A DNA stretch of 64,000 bases, from assembly GCA_902592985.1 (NCBI GenBank), contig CACJGR010000001.1, forward strand, positions 1 to 64,000, written 5' to 3'. A model generated the notes under the pieces. That model was not told the DNA's origin. It worked only from the letters and a program-made list of their open reading frames with translations, and did not search any database. This document shows, in pieces, positions 36,352 to 46,155 of the stretch. Position numbers and translations under genes: made by a program. Numbering within the stretch: the stretch's first letter is position 1; every line of letters starts with the position of its first letter. The stretch comes from an uncultured Pelagibacteraceae bacterium. Lineage in GTDB: Bacteria > Pseudomonadota > Alphaproteobacteria > Pelagibacterales > Pelagibacteraceae.

Positions 36352-37572
36352 ATGAAAATTCCAAAAACAAAAAAAATAAACAAATGTAGATTATGTTCTA
36401 ATAAAAAATTAGACAAAATTCATAATTTTGGAAATCATTATGTTAGCAACTTTGTAACAAAGTCTAATATTAAAACAGGAGTAAAAGCTCCATTAAACTT
36501 AGTCTATTGTTACTACTGCAAACTTTTACAACTCGAACATTCTGCTCCTCAGGAAATAATGTATAAAAAATTTTATTGGTATCGATCTGGAGTAACAAAT
36601 ACAATGAAGGTTGCTTTAAAAGATATTTTTTTAAAAGTAAAAAAAATGTCAATTTTAAAAAAGGGAGATACTATTCTCGATATAGGAGCTAATGATGGAA
36701 CGTTGTTAAAATTTTTTAAGGATGATGGATTTACTACTATTGGATGCGAACCAGCAAAAAATCTAACAAACGAATTAAGAAAAAATTCTAACTATGTAAT
36801 AAATGATTTTTGGGATTTTAAATATTTAAACAATATTTTAAATAAGCATAAATTAAGAAAACCTAAAATAATTACTGCGATTGGAATGTTTTACGATCTT
36901 GAAGACCCTTCAAAGTTTATTTCAGATGCTGCAAAATCACTGGATCAAAATGGAATTTTTATAGCTCAATTAATGTGTTTAAATTCAATGATAAAAGAAA
37001 ATGATTTAGGAAACATATGTCATGAACATCTTGAATTTTATTCTTATCCTTCTTTAAAATTTCTTTTTGAAAAAAATGGCTTTAAAATAATGAAAATAGA
37101 AGAAAATGAAATTAACGGTGGAAGTTATCGGATTTTTTGTAAAAAAAATATTAAAAAATCAATTGCATATCAAGAAAAAACTAGCTTAAACGATATTAAG
37201 GGATTTATTAAACGAGTGAAAAAAAATAAAAAAAAATGCTTAACTTTTATAAAAAAATGTAATGCAAAAGGAGAAAAAATCTTTCTGTATGGAGCTTCTA
37301 CAAAAGGTAATACATTGTTGCAATATTATGGTATTGACTCAAAAATGATTAATTTTGCTGCAGAAAGGAGCCCTGAAAAATGGGGCAAATATACTATTGG
37401 CACTGGAATTAAAATTATATCTGAAAAAGCTGCAAGAGATTTAAACCCAAAATATTTTTTTGTAATGCCTTATGCATTTATTAAAGAATTTATAATTAGA
37501 GAAAAAACATGGCTCAAAAAGGGTGGAAAATTTATTTTGCCTTACCCAAATTTTAAAGTTTTAAGTAAATAA
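36352..37572 (+). CDS. Sugar C-methyltransferase-like protein (Zn-binding N-domain plus SAM plus C-domain)
   Basis: CRLCSNKKLDKIHNFGNHYVSN; DTILDIGANDGTLLKFF; GNICHEHLEFYS; GASTKGNTLLQYYGI. Confidence 0.88.
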   Translation: MKIPKTKKINKCRLCSNKKLDKIHNFGNHYVSNFVTKSNIKTGVKAPLNLVYCYYCKLLQLEHSAPQEIMYKKFYWYRSGVTNTMKVALKDIFLKVKKMSILKKGDTILDIGANDGTLLKFFKDDGFTTIGCEPAKNLTNELRKNSNYVINDFWDFKYLNNILNKHKLRKPKIITAIGMFYDLEDPSKFISDAAKSLDQNGIFIAQLMCLNSMIKENDLGNICHEHLEFYSYPSLKFLFEKNGFKIMKIEENEINGGSYRIFCKKNIKKSIAYQEKTSLNDIKGFIKRVKKNKKKCLTFIKKCNAKGEKIFLYGASTKGNTLLQYYGIDSKMINFAAERSPEKWGKYTIGTGIKIISEKAARDLNPKYFFVMPYAFIKEFIIREKTWLKKGGKFILPYPNFKVLSK

Positions 37573-37576
37573 ATTT

Positions 37577-38560
37577 ATGAAAAAAAAGATTTTAATTTTA
37601 GGAATAACAGGTCAAGATGGATCTTACTTAATGGACTTTTTAATTAAGAAAAACTATGAGGTTCATGGTTTAGTTCGTAAATCTGCAACAAGTAACACAA
37701 AGAACATAGATCATGTAATTAATGATTCTAAATTATTTAATAAATCTTTTTTCTTACATAGAGGCGATTTATTAGATGCTGTTTCGTTAAATAATATAAT
37801 TAATAAAGTACAACCAGCTGAAATTTACAACTTTGCAGATCAAGATCACGTAGGTTGGAGTTACGAAATACCAACTTATTCTTTTAGAACTACAGCTCTT
37901 TCAGTTATAGAAATATTAGAAATATTAAAAAATAGTAAAAAAAAAATTAAATATTTTCAACCTATATCTTCAAATATATTTGGAATCACAAATTCAAAAA
38001 AACAAAATGAAGAGACTATGGTAAATCCTAATAGTATTTATGGCTTAGCAAAAGCCGCAGCATATCAAGCATGTAAAATGTATTCTAGAATTTACAATCT
38101 TTTCCTGTGTGGTGCTATTTTTTATAATCATGAATCTCATAAAAGAAGCGAAGATTATGTCTCTAAAAAAATTGTTGAAAATGTATGTTCGATTTATCAC
38201 GGTAAGAAAAAAAATATATATTTAGGTGATATAAAAGCAAAAATTGATTGGGGGTATGCCAAAGATTATGCCGAAACTGCTTGGAAAATTATGCAATTAA
38301 AGAAACCTGATTTTTTTGTTATAGCGACTGGGGAAGTTCATTCTGTAGAATATTTTGTAAAAAATTGTTTTTCGTATGTAGGATTAAATTATAAAAAATA
38401 TTTAAAAATAAATAAAAAATTGCTAAGACCTTCTAAAACAAATGTTTTAAAAGGTGATACTAGAAAAGCTAAAAGAATGTTTAATTATAAAACAAAAACT
38501 AAATTAAAAGATTTAATTAAAATTATGATGGACCATGAATTAAAAAAATATAATGAATAA
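37577..38560 (+). CDS. GDP-mannose 4,6-dehydratase-like SDR (divergent)
   Basis: LGITGQDGSYLMDFL; NFADQDHVGWSYEIP; SIYGLAKAAAYQ; KIDWGYAKDYAETAW; FVIATGEVHSVEYFV. Confidence 0.82.
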   Translation: MKKKILILGITGQDGSYLMDFLIKKNYEVHGLVRKSATSNTKNIDHVINDSKLFNKSFFLHRGDLLDAVSLNNIINKVQPAEIYNFADQDHVGWSYEIPTYSFRTTALSVIEILEILKNSKKKIKYFQPISSNIFGITNSKKQNEETMVNPNSIYGLAKAAAYQACKMYSRIYNLFLCGAIFYNHESHKRSEDYVSKKIVENVCSIYHGKKKNIYLGDIKAKIDWGYAKDYAETAWKIMQLKKPDFFVIATGEVHSVEYFVKNCFSYVGLNYKKYLKINKKLLRPSKTNVLKGDTRKAKRMFNYKTKTKLKDLIKIMMDHELKKYNE

Positions 38561-39251
38561 AAAAGTATCGATTATACTATCAACGTACAATGAGGCTTTA
38601 GTAATCGAAGACACCATAAATAAAATTTTTAAATATTTAAATAATGTTGAGATTATATTAGTAGATGACAACTCTCCAGATGGTACTTTTGAAAAAGCAA
38701 AAAAAATTAACAATCCAAACTTAAAAGTATTTTTAAGAAAATCTAGAGGTTTAGCTTCTGCCTTTTTACTAGGCTTAATAAATTCATCATCAGAAGTTGT
38801 AGGATGGTTAGATTCTAATATGGGAGTTTTGGCAGAAAGACTTCCTGAAATGTTAGAACAATTAGAAAAAAACGATATAGTAATATTATCAAGATACGTA
38901 AATGGAGGAACTGATCTTAGAAGCAAACAAAGAGTTTTATCAAGTCAATTTATTAATTCTTTTTGTAGATTAATATTAAGCAATAAAATTAGAGATTATA
39001 CTAGTGGAATATTTCTTATGAAGAAAGAAGTTCTTTTAACAGCTGTACCTATTGCAAACGGGCATGGCGAATTTTTTATAGAATTTATTTATAAAGCTCA
39101 TAAAGCTGGCAACAAAATAGTTGAACTGCCGTATGTCCATCCGCCAGATATTGAGGGAATGAGCAAGACAGCTACAAGCATTTTAAAATTTTGTTATCTA
39201 GGTTTTAAGTATTTTATAAGAGTAATACAATCATTATTTAGAAGAAATTAA
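38553..39251 (+). CDS. Glycosyltransferase family 2 (dolichol-phosphate mannosyltransferase-like)
   Basis: VSIILSTYNEALVIEDTI; LVDDNSPDGTFEKA; DYTSGIFLMKKEV. Confidence 0.88.
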   Translation: MNKKVSIILSTYNEALVIEDTINKIFKYLNNVEIILVDDNSPDGTFEKAKKINNPNLKVFLRKSRGLASAFLLGLINSSSEVVGWLDSNMGVLAERLPEMLEQLEKNDIVILSRYVNGGTDLRSKQRVLSSQFINSFCRLILSNKIRDYTSGIFLMKKEVLLTAVPIANGHGEFFIEFIYKAHKAGNKIVELPYVHPPDIEGMSKTATSILKFCYLGFKYFIRVIQSLFRRN

Positions 39252-39287
39252 TTTCTAAAAATAAATTTTAATATATTATATTTTTTC

Positions 39288-39719
39288 ATGATCGAAAAAG
39301 TGTTTCATAAAAGAAAACTGTTTGCCTTAATTGTACGTAAAAAATTCAGAAAAAAAAAGGGAATTAATTTTTTTACATCAAAAGAATCAACACAACAATT
39401 TGGTTATATGAGTCATAAAAAAAATCATTTAATAATGCCTCATAAACATAATAAAAGATTAACAAAAATATTAATTACAACGGAAGTAATAATTTTATTT
39501 AAAGGAATCTTAAGGGTTGATTTTTATAATGATAAAAAAAAATATTTATTTAGCAGAAAAATTTATGGAGGAGATATAATAATGTTGGTGAATGGCGGAC
39601 ATGGTTTTAAAGTTTTAAAAGATGTTGAAATGATTGAAGTAAAACAAGGACCATTTAGTTTATCAGCTGATAAAATAAAATTTAATAAAATTGATGAAAA
39701 AAAAATTAGGATTAAATAA
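39288..39719 (+). CDS. Cupin-like protein
   Basis: MPHKHNKRLTKILITTEVIILFKGILRVDFYND...GGDIIMLVNGGHGFKVL. Confidence 0.6.
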   Translation: MIEKVFHKRKLFALIVRKKFRKKKGINFFTSKESTQQFGYMSHKKNHLIMPHKHNKRLTKILITTEVIILFKGILRVDFYNDKKKYLFSRKIYGGDIIMLVNGGHGFKVLKDVEMIEVKQGPFSLSADKIKFNKIDEKKIRIK

Positions 39720-40845
39720 AAAAAATTTTTTTCCTGTAAGTACGCCTAATGTTACTCAAGAAGATATAAATTTCGTAAATAAATCACTAAAAGCTGGTTG
39801 GATTTCATCTGAAGGTCCTGAGGTGAAGAAGTTTGAAAAAAACTTTTCTAAATATATTGGCCATAAATATGCAGTAGCAGTGTCCAGTGGTACTGCGGCA
39901 CTAGAAATAGCAATAAAGTCATTAAATTTAAAAAAGGGAGATGAAATCATAATCCCTAACTTTACGATAATATCAAACGCATTAGCTGCAATAAAACAAG
40001 ACCTTAAAATAAAATTAATTGATTGTGGTAAATTTGATTGGAATATGAATATTTCTCAAATTGAAAAAAATATATCAAAAAAAACTAAAGCTATAATTGC
40101 AACTCATATTTATAATTTTCCTCTAAGAATAGACCTATTAAAAAAAATTTGTAAAAAAAAAAAAATTTTTATTATTGAAGATGCTGCTGAAGTATTAGGA
40201 CAAAAACTTAATAAAAAACTATGTGGAAGCTATGGAGATATAAGTACATTTAGTTTTTATGCTAATAAACAAATAACCACAGGTGAAGGGGGAATGATCA
40301 CAACTAATAATAAAAAAATATATGAAAAATCTTCAAGCTTAAGAAATTTATCATTTGGTAAAAAAGACCGTTTCAATCATGACGACATTGGCTGGAACTA
40401 CCGCATGTCAAATATTCAAGCTAGCTTAGGTATAAGTCAATTAAAAAGGATAAATCAAATAGTAAGAACAAAACACAAAATAGGATTAGAATATTACAAA
40501 AGATTAAAAAATAATTCAAATTTATATATTCCAAAAATACGAAAAAAATATTCAAAAAATATATATTGGGTAGTTGCAATTTTAATATTAAATAAAAAAT
40601 TAAAAATTGATGCTAAAAATATGATGAAAAAACTACGAGCTGAAGGAATAGCTACCAGACCTTTTTTTTGGCCTATGCATAGGCAAAAAATATTAAAAAA
40701 ATATAATATTTCCAAAAATACTTCTTTTCCAAATTCAAATTATATACAAAAATATGGCCTATACCTCCCATCCGGTCTTAACTTAAAAACTTCTGAAATA
40801 AATTTTATTTGTTTAAAAATAAATAAAATATTTAAAAATTCCTAA
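39691..40845 (+). CDS. DegT/DnrJ/EryC1/StrS-type sugar aminotransferase
   Basis: AVAVSSGTAALEIAI; IIEDAAEVLGQK; STFSFYANKQITTGEGGMITTN; GWNYRMSNIQASLGISQL. Confidence 0.93.
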   Translation: MMKKKLGLNKKNFFPVSTPNVTQEDINFVNKSLKAGWISSEGPEVKKFEKNFSKYIGHKYAVAVSSGTAALEIAIKSLNLKKGDEIIIPNFTIISNALAAIKQDLKIKLIDCGKFDWNMNISQIEKNISKKTKAIIATHIYNFPLRIDLLKKICKKKKIFIIEDAAEVLGQKLNKKLCGSYGDISTFSFYANKQITTGEGGMITTNNKKIYEKSSSLRNLSFGKKDRFNHDDIGWNYRMSNIQASLGISQLKRINQIVRTKHKIGLEYYKRLKNNSNLYIPKIRKKYSKNIYWVVAILILNKKLKIDAKNMMKKLRAEGIATRPFFWPMHRQKILKKYNISKNTSFPNSNYIQKYGLYLPSGLNLKTSEINFICLKINKIFKNS

Positions 40846-40855
40846 AAACAATTTT

Positions 40856-42064
40856 TCAGTTATTAATTATTTTAAATGCCTTGTAAGGTATTCTATAAAT
40901 TGGGATTGAAGCTACGTCACCTGTCAAAACTGTTTTGGGATTCCAGCTAAATGCAAATATAAAAAATATTAATGAAACTAAGATTTTTTTTTTAATTACT
41001 ATTTTCCATAAATTATTCTTTATTTTTAAATTATTAGAAATAATTGAATTCTTTAATAAATAAATATAAAATAATATTGAAAAGGAATAAGTTATATGAA
41101 TCCATCTACCCCAATCATATCCATAAATAAATAGTAGTATTGAAGGTGAATATAAAAGAAAAAATACTATATTTAATTTAAAATTATTATTAATAAAATT
41201 ATTTTTTTTTAAAAATTGATTTCGCGAAACTAAAAGATTTAGTGGAAAAAAACCTATTAAAAATATTAAAATATATCTAATATAATGCTCCAAATTGGCA
41301 TTCTGATGAACTACATCGAATGTCGAAAAATAAATAGTATTTTTTACCAATAAATTTGCTGACATATAGCATCTTTCTCCAAATTCAGACTCTAAATAGG
41401 CGCACATTGCTTCATGACCTTCGGTACTTAATGGATTTATAAAAATATATACAAATGTTAAAATTGCTGGAAAAAAAATAATTAACAAGTTTTTCAATAC
41501 TTTTGGGAAAGTATTTAAATTATTTTGAAATATTACTACTGCAGCAAAAAAGGGAAAAAAAAGTACAATTTCTTCATAAATTAGACAAACTATTGGCAAT
41601 ATAAAAAAATAATAAATATTTATATATTTCTTAGAATTTTTTTTTTCACACAAAAATAGTACTACTATAAAAGAAAGAAATAAGACTATTTCCTTTCTAC
41701 CTAAGGCCTCAATTTCAGCAATTGGATATAACAAAAAAAGTGGAGCATAAATTGCGAACACTTGAATAATATTTACTTTTAAATTTTTTAAATAAAAAAA
41801 AACTAAAACTAAGTAAGAGATATGAGTTAAACTTTGTACAAAAAAAATTGATTGTCTTAGTGAAAAATCAAATAAATTTGCTACTATTATTGCAATCTCA
41901 CCACCAAGTCCTCTTCTTGTAAATCCACCATTATAATTAATTAACCATTCAGAAATTGAAGTGTCATTTCCAACATCGTGTTTTACGTAAAGAAAAAAAA
42001 TAGCAAAAATAATTGAAAAAATAGTAAATAATAAAAAATTTTTTTTTAAAATTATATTATTCAT
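40856..42064 (-). CDS. Polytopic membrane protein of unknown function
   Basis: 402 aa, many TM segments. Confidence 0.6.
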   Translation of the reverse strand: MNNIILKKNFLLFTIFSIIFAIFFLYVKHDVGNDTSISEWLINYNGGFTRRGLGGEIAIIVANLFDFSLRQSIFFVQSLTHISYLVLVFFYLKNLKVNIIQVFAIYAPLFLLYPIAEIEALGRKEIVLFLSFIVVLFLCEKKNSKKYINIYYFFILPIVCLIYEEIVLFFPFFAAVVIFQNNLNTFPKVLKNLLIIFFPAILTFVYIFINPLSTEGHEAMCAYLESEFGERCYMSANLLVKNTIYFSTFDVVHQNANLEHYIRYILIFLIGFFPLNLLVSRNQFLKKNNFINNNFKLNIVFFLLYSPSILLFIYGYDWGRWIHITYSFSILFYIYLLKNSIISNNLKIKNNLWKIVIKKKILVSLIFFIFAFSWNPKTVLTGDVASIPIYRIPYKAFKIINN

Positions 42065-42774
42065 TTAAATTTCTTTTTTAATATAATTGATAATACGATG
42101 ATAAAAAAGAATCCTATTATGGGAAAATATATTTCAGGTAAAACAACTAATGACAATAAGGGTGGAAATTCGTCAAAGTTATATATTGCATTACTAAAGC
42201 CACTACCTAAACTAACCATAATAAATATAGCTGGCATTATTCCAATAAAAGTCCCTAATAAATAATTTTTTAAATTAATGTTAAATATAACAGGCAACAA
42301 ATTTGCTAAGAAAAAAGGAACAATTCCTACGAATCTAAATATTATCATTACTAAAAGTTGTTTTTTTTGAAACATTAAATTTAAATTTTTATATTTTGTA
42401 AATAATTTTTCTTTTAAAAAATCATATAAAAAATATTTTGCAAAAACATATAGGCACAAAGCTCCAATTGATAAAGAAGTTGTAACTATAATTGTTCCAA
42501 TCCATTTTCCAAAAATAAATCCTCCTATTAATGCTACTGGAGTACCAAAACCTAAAAGCACAACCCACAAGACTGTAAATAAAGAAAAAATTAAAATTAA
42601 TAAAATTAAATTATTTTCTTTTAATATATTAAGCTGATCTTGATTGAAGTGGATAATTTTAAGACTTCTAATATCTTCAAAATTAAAGTTATAAAATAAA
42701 ATATAAAGAAAAATGCTTAAAATAATCAAATATATTAGACCCATAACTATTTTAATTTTTTTTATTTTATCCAT
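42061..42774 (-). CDS. TVP38/TMEM64 family membrane protein
   Basis: GFGTPVALIGGFIFGKWIGTIIVTTSLSIGA; FRFVGIVPFFLANLLPVIFNI. Confidence 0.82.
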   Translation of the reverse strand: MDKIKKIKIVMGLIYLIILSIFLYILFYNFNFEDIRSLKIIHFNQDQLNILKENNLILLILIFSLFTVLWVVLLGFGTPVALIGGFIFGKWIGTIIVTTSLSIGALCLYVFAKYFLYDFLKEKLFTKYKNLNLMFQKKQLLVMIIFRFVGIVPFFLANLLPVIFNINLKNYLLGTFIGIMPAIFIMVSLGSGFSNAIYNFDEFPPLLSLVVLPEIYFPIIGFFFIIVLSIILKKKFK

Positions 42775-42802
42775 AATTATTTAAAACATTATAAAATCTT
42801 CT

Positions 42803-42833
42803 GTACTTATATATATATATTTTCTATAAGTAC
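42803..42833. promoter_or_regulatory. 9-bp inverted repeat upstream of rpmH (GTACTTATA - 13 nt - TATAAGTAC)
   Basis: Perfect dyad in the divergent intergenic region, 29 nt before the rpmH ATG. Confidence 0.4.
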
Positions 42834-42862
42834 CAAAATTTAATAAAATCTTAACTTAACTT

Positions 42863-43003
42863 ATGAAAAGAACATATTCACCATCAAATATAAAAAGAGC
42901 AAGAAAACATGGCTTTAGATCGAAAATGAAAACCAAGGGTGGTCAAAAACTTTTGGCAAGAAGAAGAGCAAAAGGAAGAAAATCTTTAACTGTATCAGTG
43001 TAG
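42863..43003 (+). CDS. rpmH: 50S ribosomal protein L34
   Basis: [46 protein letters not shown]; missing from the track because only 46 aa. Confidence 0.97.
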   Translation: MKRTYSPSNIKRARKHGFRSKMKTKGGQKLLARRRAKGRKSLTVSV

Positions 43004-43007
43004 TTTG

Positions 43008-43349
43008 ATGAAAAGCAAAATTGTTGCTCTTTCTAAGAATCAAGATTTTAAAAATCTAATTAAAGAAAGAAAAATTTCAAATAAATACTTAACCATTTAT
43101 TTTGGTAAACTTTCAAATAAAAATAACAAAAAATTAAATATAAGTTTTGTTGCTAAAAAAAAACTAGGAAATGCGGTTAATAGAAATAAAATTAAAAGAA
43201 GATTAAGAAATCTTATGAATGAAGCAGTAAAAAAAATATCACTTAACTTTAACTATTCATATCTTGTTATTGCTAAGATAACTATGCTAAATAACAAATA
43301 CACAATAATAAAAGAAACTTTATTTGCTGATTTTAAAAGGATTAAATAA
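43008..43349 (+). CDS. rnpA: Ribonuclease P protein component
   Basis: ISFVAKKKLGNAVNRNKIKRRLRNLMNEA; position after rpmH. Confidence 0.95.
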   Translation: MKSKIVALSKNQDFKNLIKERKISNKYLTIYFGKLSNKNNKKLNISFVAKKKLGNAVNRNKIKRRLRNLMNEAVKKISLNFNYSYLVIAKITMLNNKYTIIKETLFADFKRIK

Positions 43350-43600
43350 TGAAAATCATTTCTCATATATTCATTACTATAATAAAAATTTATAAATTGT
43401 TTATTAGCCCTTTTTTAAATCCATCTTGCCGTTATCTTCCAACTTGCTCTGAATACTTTATTGATTGTCTAAAAATTTATGGACCATTTAAAGGATTTTA
43501 TTTTGGAACAAAAAGAATTTTATCTTGTCATCCAATTAAAATTCTTGGTGGTGGTGAAGGTTTTGATCCTGTAATTAAAAAACCAAAGGTAAAAAAATAA
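43349..43600 (+). CDS. yidD: Membrane protein insertion efficiency factor YidD
   Basis: IYKLFISPFLNPSCRYLPTCSEYFIDCLKIYG. Confidence 0.96.
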   Translation: MKIISHIFITIIKIYKLFISPFLNPSCRYLPTCSEYFIDCLKIYGPFKGFYFGTKRILSCHPIKILGGGEGFDPVIKKPKVKK

Positions 43601-45291
43601 TGGACACCAAAAATGTGATAGCTGCAATAAGCTTATCGGCAGCCGTAATTATTATTTATGCTTTATTTTTTGGACCATCGCCAGAAGAAATAAAACAGAA
43701 CCAATTAAGGCAGAACCAATTAAAACAAGAACAAGTTCAAAAAAGCTCAGATACACCTAGTTTAGATCAGAATGAAAATTTTACTAAATTTACAAGAAAA
43801 GAAGCTTTAGCAAAAAATGAAAGAGTCCTGTTTGAAAATAATAGTGTAATTGGTTCTATTTCACTTAAAGGCGCAACAATAGATGATTTAACTTTTAAAG
43901 AATATAATGTTGAATTAAACAGTGATAAAAAAGTTGTTCTTTTAAATCCAAGAAATGTAGCGGACGGATATTTAATTGAAAGTGGTTTTGTAACAACAAA
44001 CAAAAACATTGATATTCCTGACTCAAAAACTGTTTGGAAAGTTCAAGGAAATAAAAAATTAACTAATAAAAATCCTATAAAATTAATATGGAGTAATGCT
44101 CAAGGAATTACTTTTGAAAAATATATTAGTTTGGATGATCAATTTTTATTTACAATAAAGCAAAAGATACTTAATTCATCAGATAAAACATATAATTTTT
44201 ATTCATACGGACAAATAATAAGAAACAAAATTCCACAAATATCTAACTTTTATATCTTGCATGAAGGGCCTATTGCTACATTGGATGATGAATTAATAGA
44301 AGAAGATTATGACGACATTCAAGAAACAAAATTTTCTCGGACTGCTCAAAAGGGATGGCTTGGAATAGGAGACAAATTTTGGATAAGTTCAATTATTCCA
44401 CCTAGAGGCAAAGAGTTCAAAACGACTTTTGATTATAAAAACAAATTTAGAGCTAATTTTATATCTGTTGAAGCAACTGAAGCTGGTCCAAATGATACTA
44501 TAGAAGAAGAAATTCAAATTATAGTTGCTGCTAAAAGTGTTAATGTTATTGATGGTTATGCTGAAAATCTAAGAATTGATAAGTTTGATTTAGTAATAGA
44601 TTGGGGCGTAATGTATTTCTTAACAAAACCATTATTCTTTGCAATTGACTACTTCTTTAAATTGTGTGGAAATTATGGAATAGCTATTATTTTAATAACA
44701 GTATGTATTAGATTATTATTCTTTCCTCTGGCGTCATTTTCGTTTCGATCGATGGGAAAGATGAAGCTTCTTCAACCAGAAATGGCAAGATTAAAAGAAC
44801 TTCATAAAGATGATAAAATGAAGTTGCAACAAGAGATGATGGCGCTTTACAAAAGAGAAAAAGTAAATCCTATGAGTGGGTGTCTACCAATACTAGTGCA
44901 GATCCCCGTATTCTTCGCTTTGTATAAAGTTTTGTTTGTAACGATTGAAATGCGTCACCAACCTTTTTATGGATGGATTAAAGATTTGTCTGACAAGGAT
45001 CCCACTACTGTTTTTAATCTTTTTGGTTTAATTCCTTGGGATCCACCTTCATTTTTAATAATTGGTGCATGGCCAATAGCAATGGGTGTAAGCATGTGGA
45101 TACAGCAAAAACTGAATCCAAAACCGCCTGATCCTGTACAACAAAAGATTTTTGCTTTCTTTCCTATATTTCTTACAGTAATACTCGCGCCATTTCCGTC
45201 TGGTTTAGTCATTTATTGGACTTTTAACAACCTGTTAACTCTACTGCAACAATGGTTTATCCAGAGAAAAATGACTGTTAAAACAACATAG
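43600..45291 (+). CDS. yidC: Membrane protein insertase YidC
   Basis: NPMSGCLPILVQIPVFFALYKVLFVTIEMRHQPFYGWI; FPSGLVIYWTFNNLLTLLQQW. Confidence 0.97.
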   Translation: MDTKNVIAAISLSAAVIIIYALFFGPSPEEIKQNQLRQNQLKQEQVQKSSDTPSLDQNENFTKFTRKEALAKNERVLFENNSVIGSISLKGATIDDLTFKEYNVELNSDKKVVLLNPRNVADGYLIESGFVTTNKNIDIPDSKTVWKVQGNKKLTNKNPIKLIWSNAQGITFEKYISLDDQFLFTIKQKILNSSDKTYNFYSYGQIIRNKIPQISNFYILHEGPIATLDDELIEEDYDDIQETKFSRTAQKGWLGIGDKFWISSIIPPRGKEFKTTFDYKNKFRANFISVEATEAGPNDTIEEEIQIIVAAKSVNVIDGYAENLRIDKFDLVIDWGVMYFLTKPLFFAIDYFFKLCGNYGIAIILITVCIRLLFFPLASFSFRSMGKMKLLQPEMARLKELHKDDKMKLQQEMMALYKREKVNPMSGCLPILVQIPVFFALYKVLFVTIEMRHQPFYGWIKDLSDKDPTTVFNLFGLIPWDPPSFLIIGAWPIAMGVSMWIQQKLNPKPPDPVQQKIFAFFPIFLTVILAPFPSGLVIYWTFNNLLTLLQQWFIQRKMTVKTT

Positions 45292-46155
45292 ATGTCATTC
45301 TTAAAAGAAGAAGAATTAAAAAACATCTTACCAATTAATGGGCCATCCGTTGAAGAAGTAAAAAAATATTTAAATAAATATGAAAATGAATATATTTGCA
45401 TCAAAATAGGTGGATCAATACTTGAAGACTTAATTTTATTTAAAACTTTAATTAAAGATATATCCATACTTAAAAAACTGAATTTTAATCCTATTTTAAT
45501 TCATGGGGGAGGCAAGAGACTAACAGCTAAACTTAGCCAATTAAATGTTAAGAGTAATTTCGTTTCTGGTTTAAGAGTTTCTGATGGTAAAGTCATAAAT
45601 ATTATAGAAGATGTATTCGTTAAGTTTAATAAAGAAATAGTTGAAGAATTTAAAAATAATTCATCAAAAGCTAGAAGTATCACTAGTAAAGAAAATAATA
45701 TTATTAACGTTAATACAGTAAGTAAAAATTTGGGATTTGTGGGAAAACCAAATAAGATCAATACGGAAATTTTGAAAGAAATTATTAAAGCTAATGAAAT
45801 ACCTGTAATAGCGCCACTAGGCTTAAATTCTGAAAGTCAAGTACACAACATCAATGCCGATGAAGTGGCAACAGCAACAGCTAGCGCATTAAATGCAAGA
45901 AGACTAATAATAATTAGTGATGTAGCAGGAGTACTTGATAAAGATAATAACTTAATTTCAGAAATAAACTCAAATAAAGTAAAAGAAATGATTGTAAGTG
46001 GTGAAATTTCTGGGGGAATGCTGCCAAAACTGAATAACGCTATTAGTATTGCAAGTAAAGTAAAGGGAACAGTAATAATTGACGGCAGAACTATGCATTC
46101 AATACTACATGAATTACTATCAGATAAAGGTTCCGGCACATTAATTAGAAAATGA
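45292..46155 (+). CDS. argB: Acetylglutamate kinase
   Basis: CIKIGGSILED; ILIHGGGKRLTAKL; NINADEVATATASALNARRLIIISDVAGVLD; SGGMLPKLNNAI. Confidence 0.94.
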   Translation: MSFLKEEELKNILPINGPSVEEVKKYLNKYENEYICIKIGGSILEDLILFKTLIKDISILKKLNFNPILIHGGGKRLTAKLSQLNVKSNFVSGLRVSDGKVINIIEDVFVKFNKEIVEEFKNNSSKARSITSKENNIINVNTVSKNLGFVGKPNKINTEILKEIIKANEIPVIAPLGLNSESQVHNINADEVATATASALNARRLIIISDVAGVLDKDNNLISEINSNKVKEMIVSGEISGGMLPKLNNAISIASKVKGTVIIDGRTMHSILHELLSDKGSGTLIRK

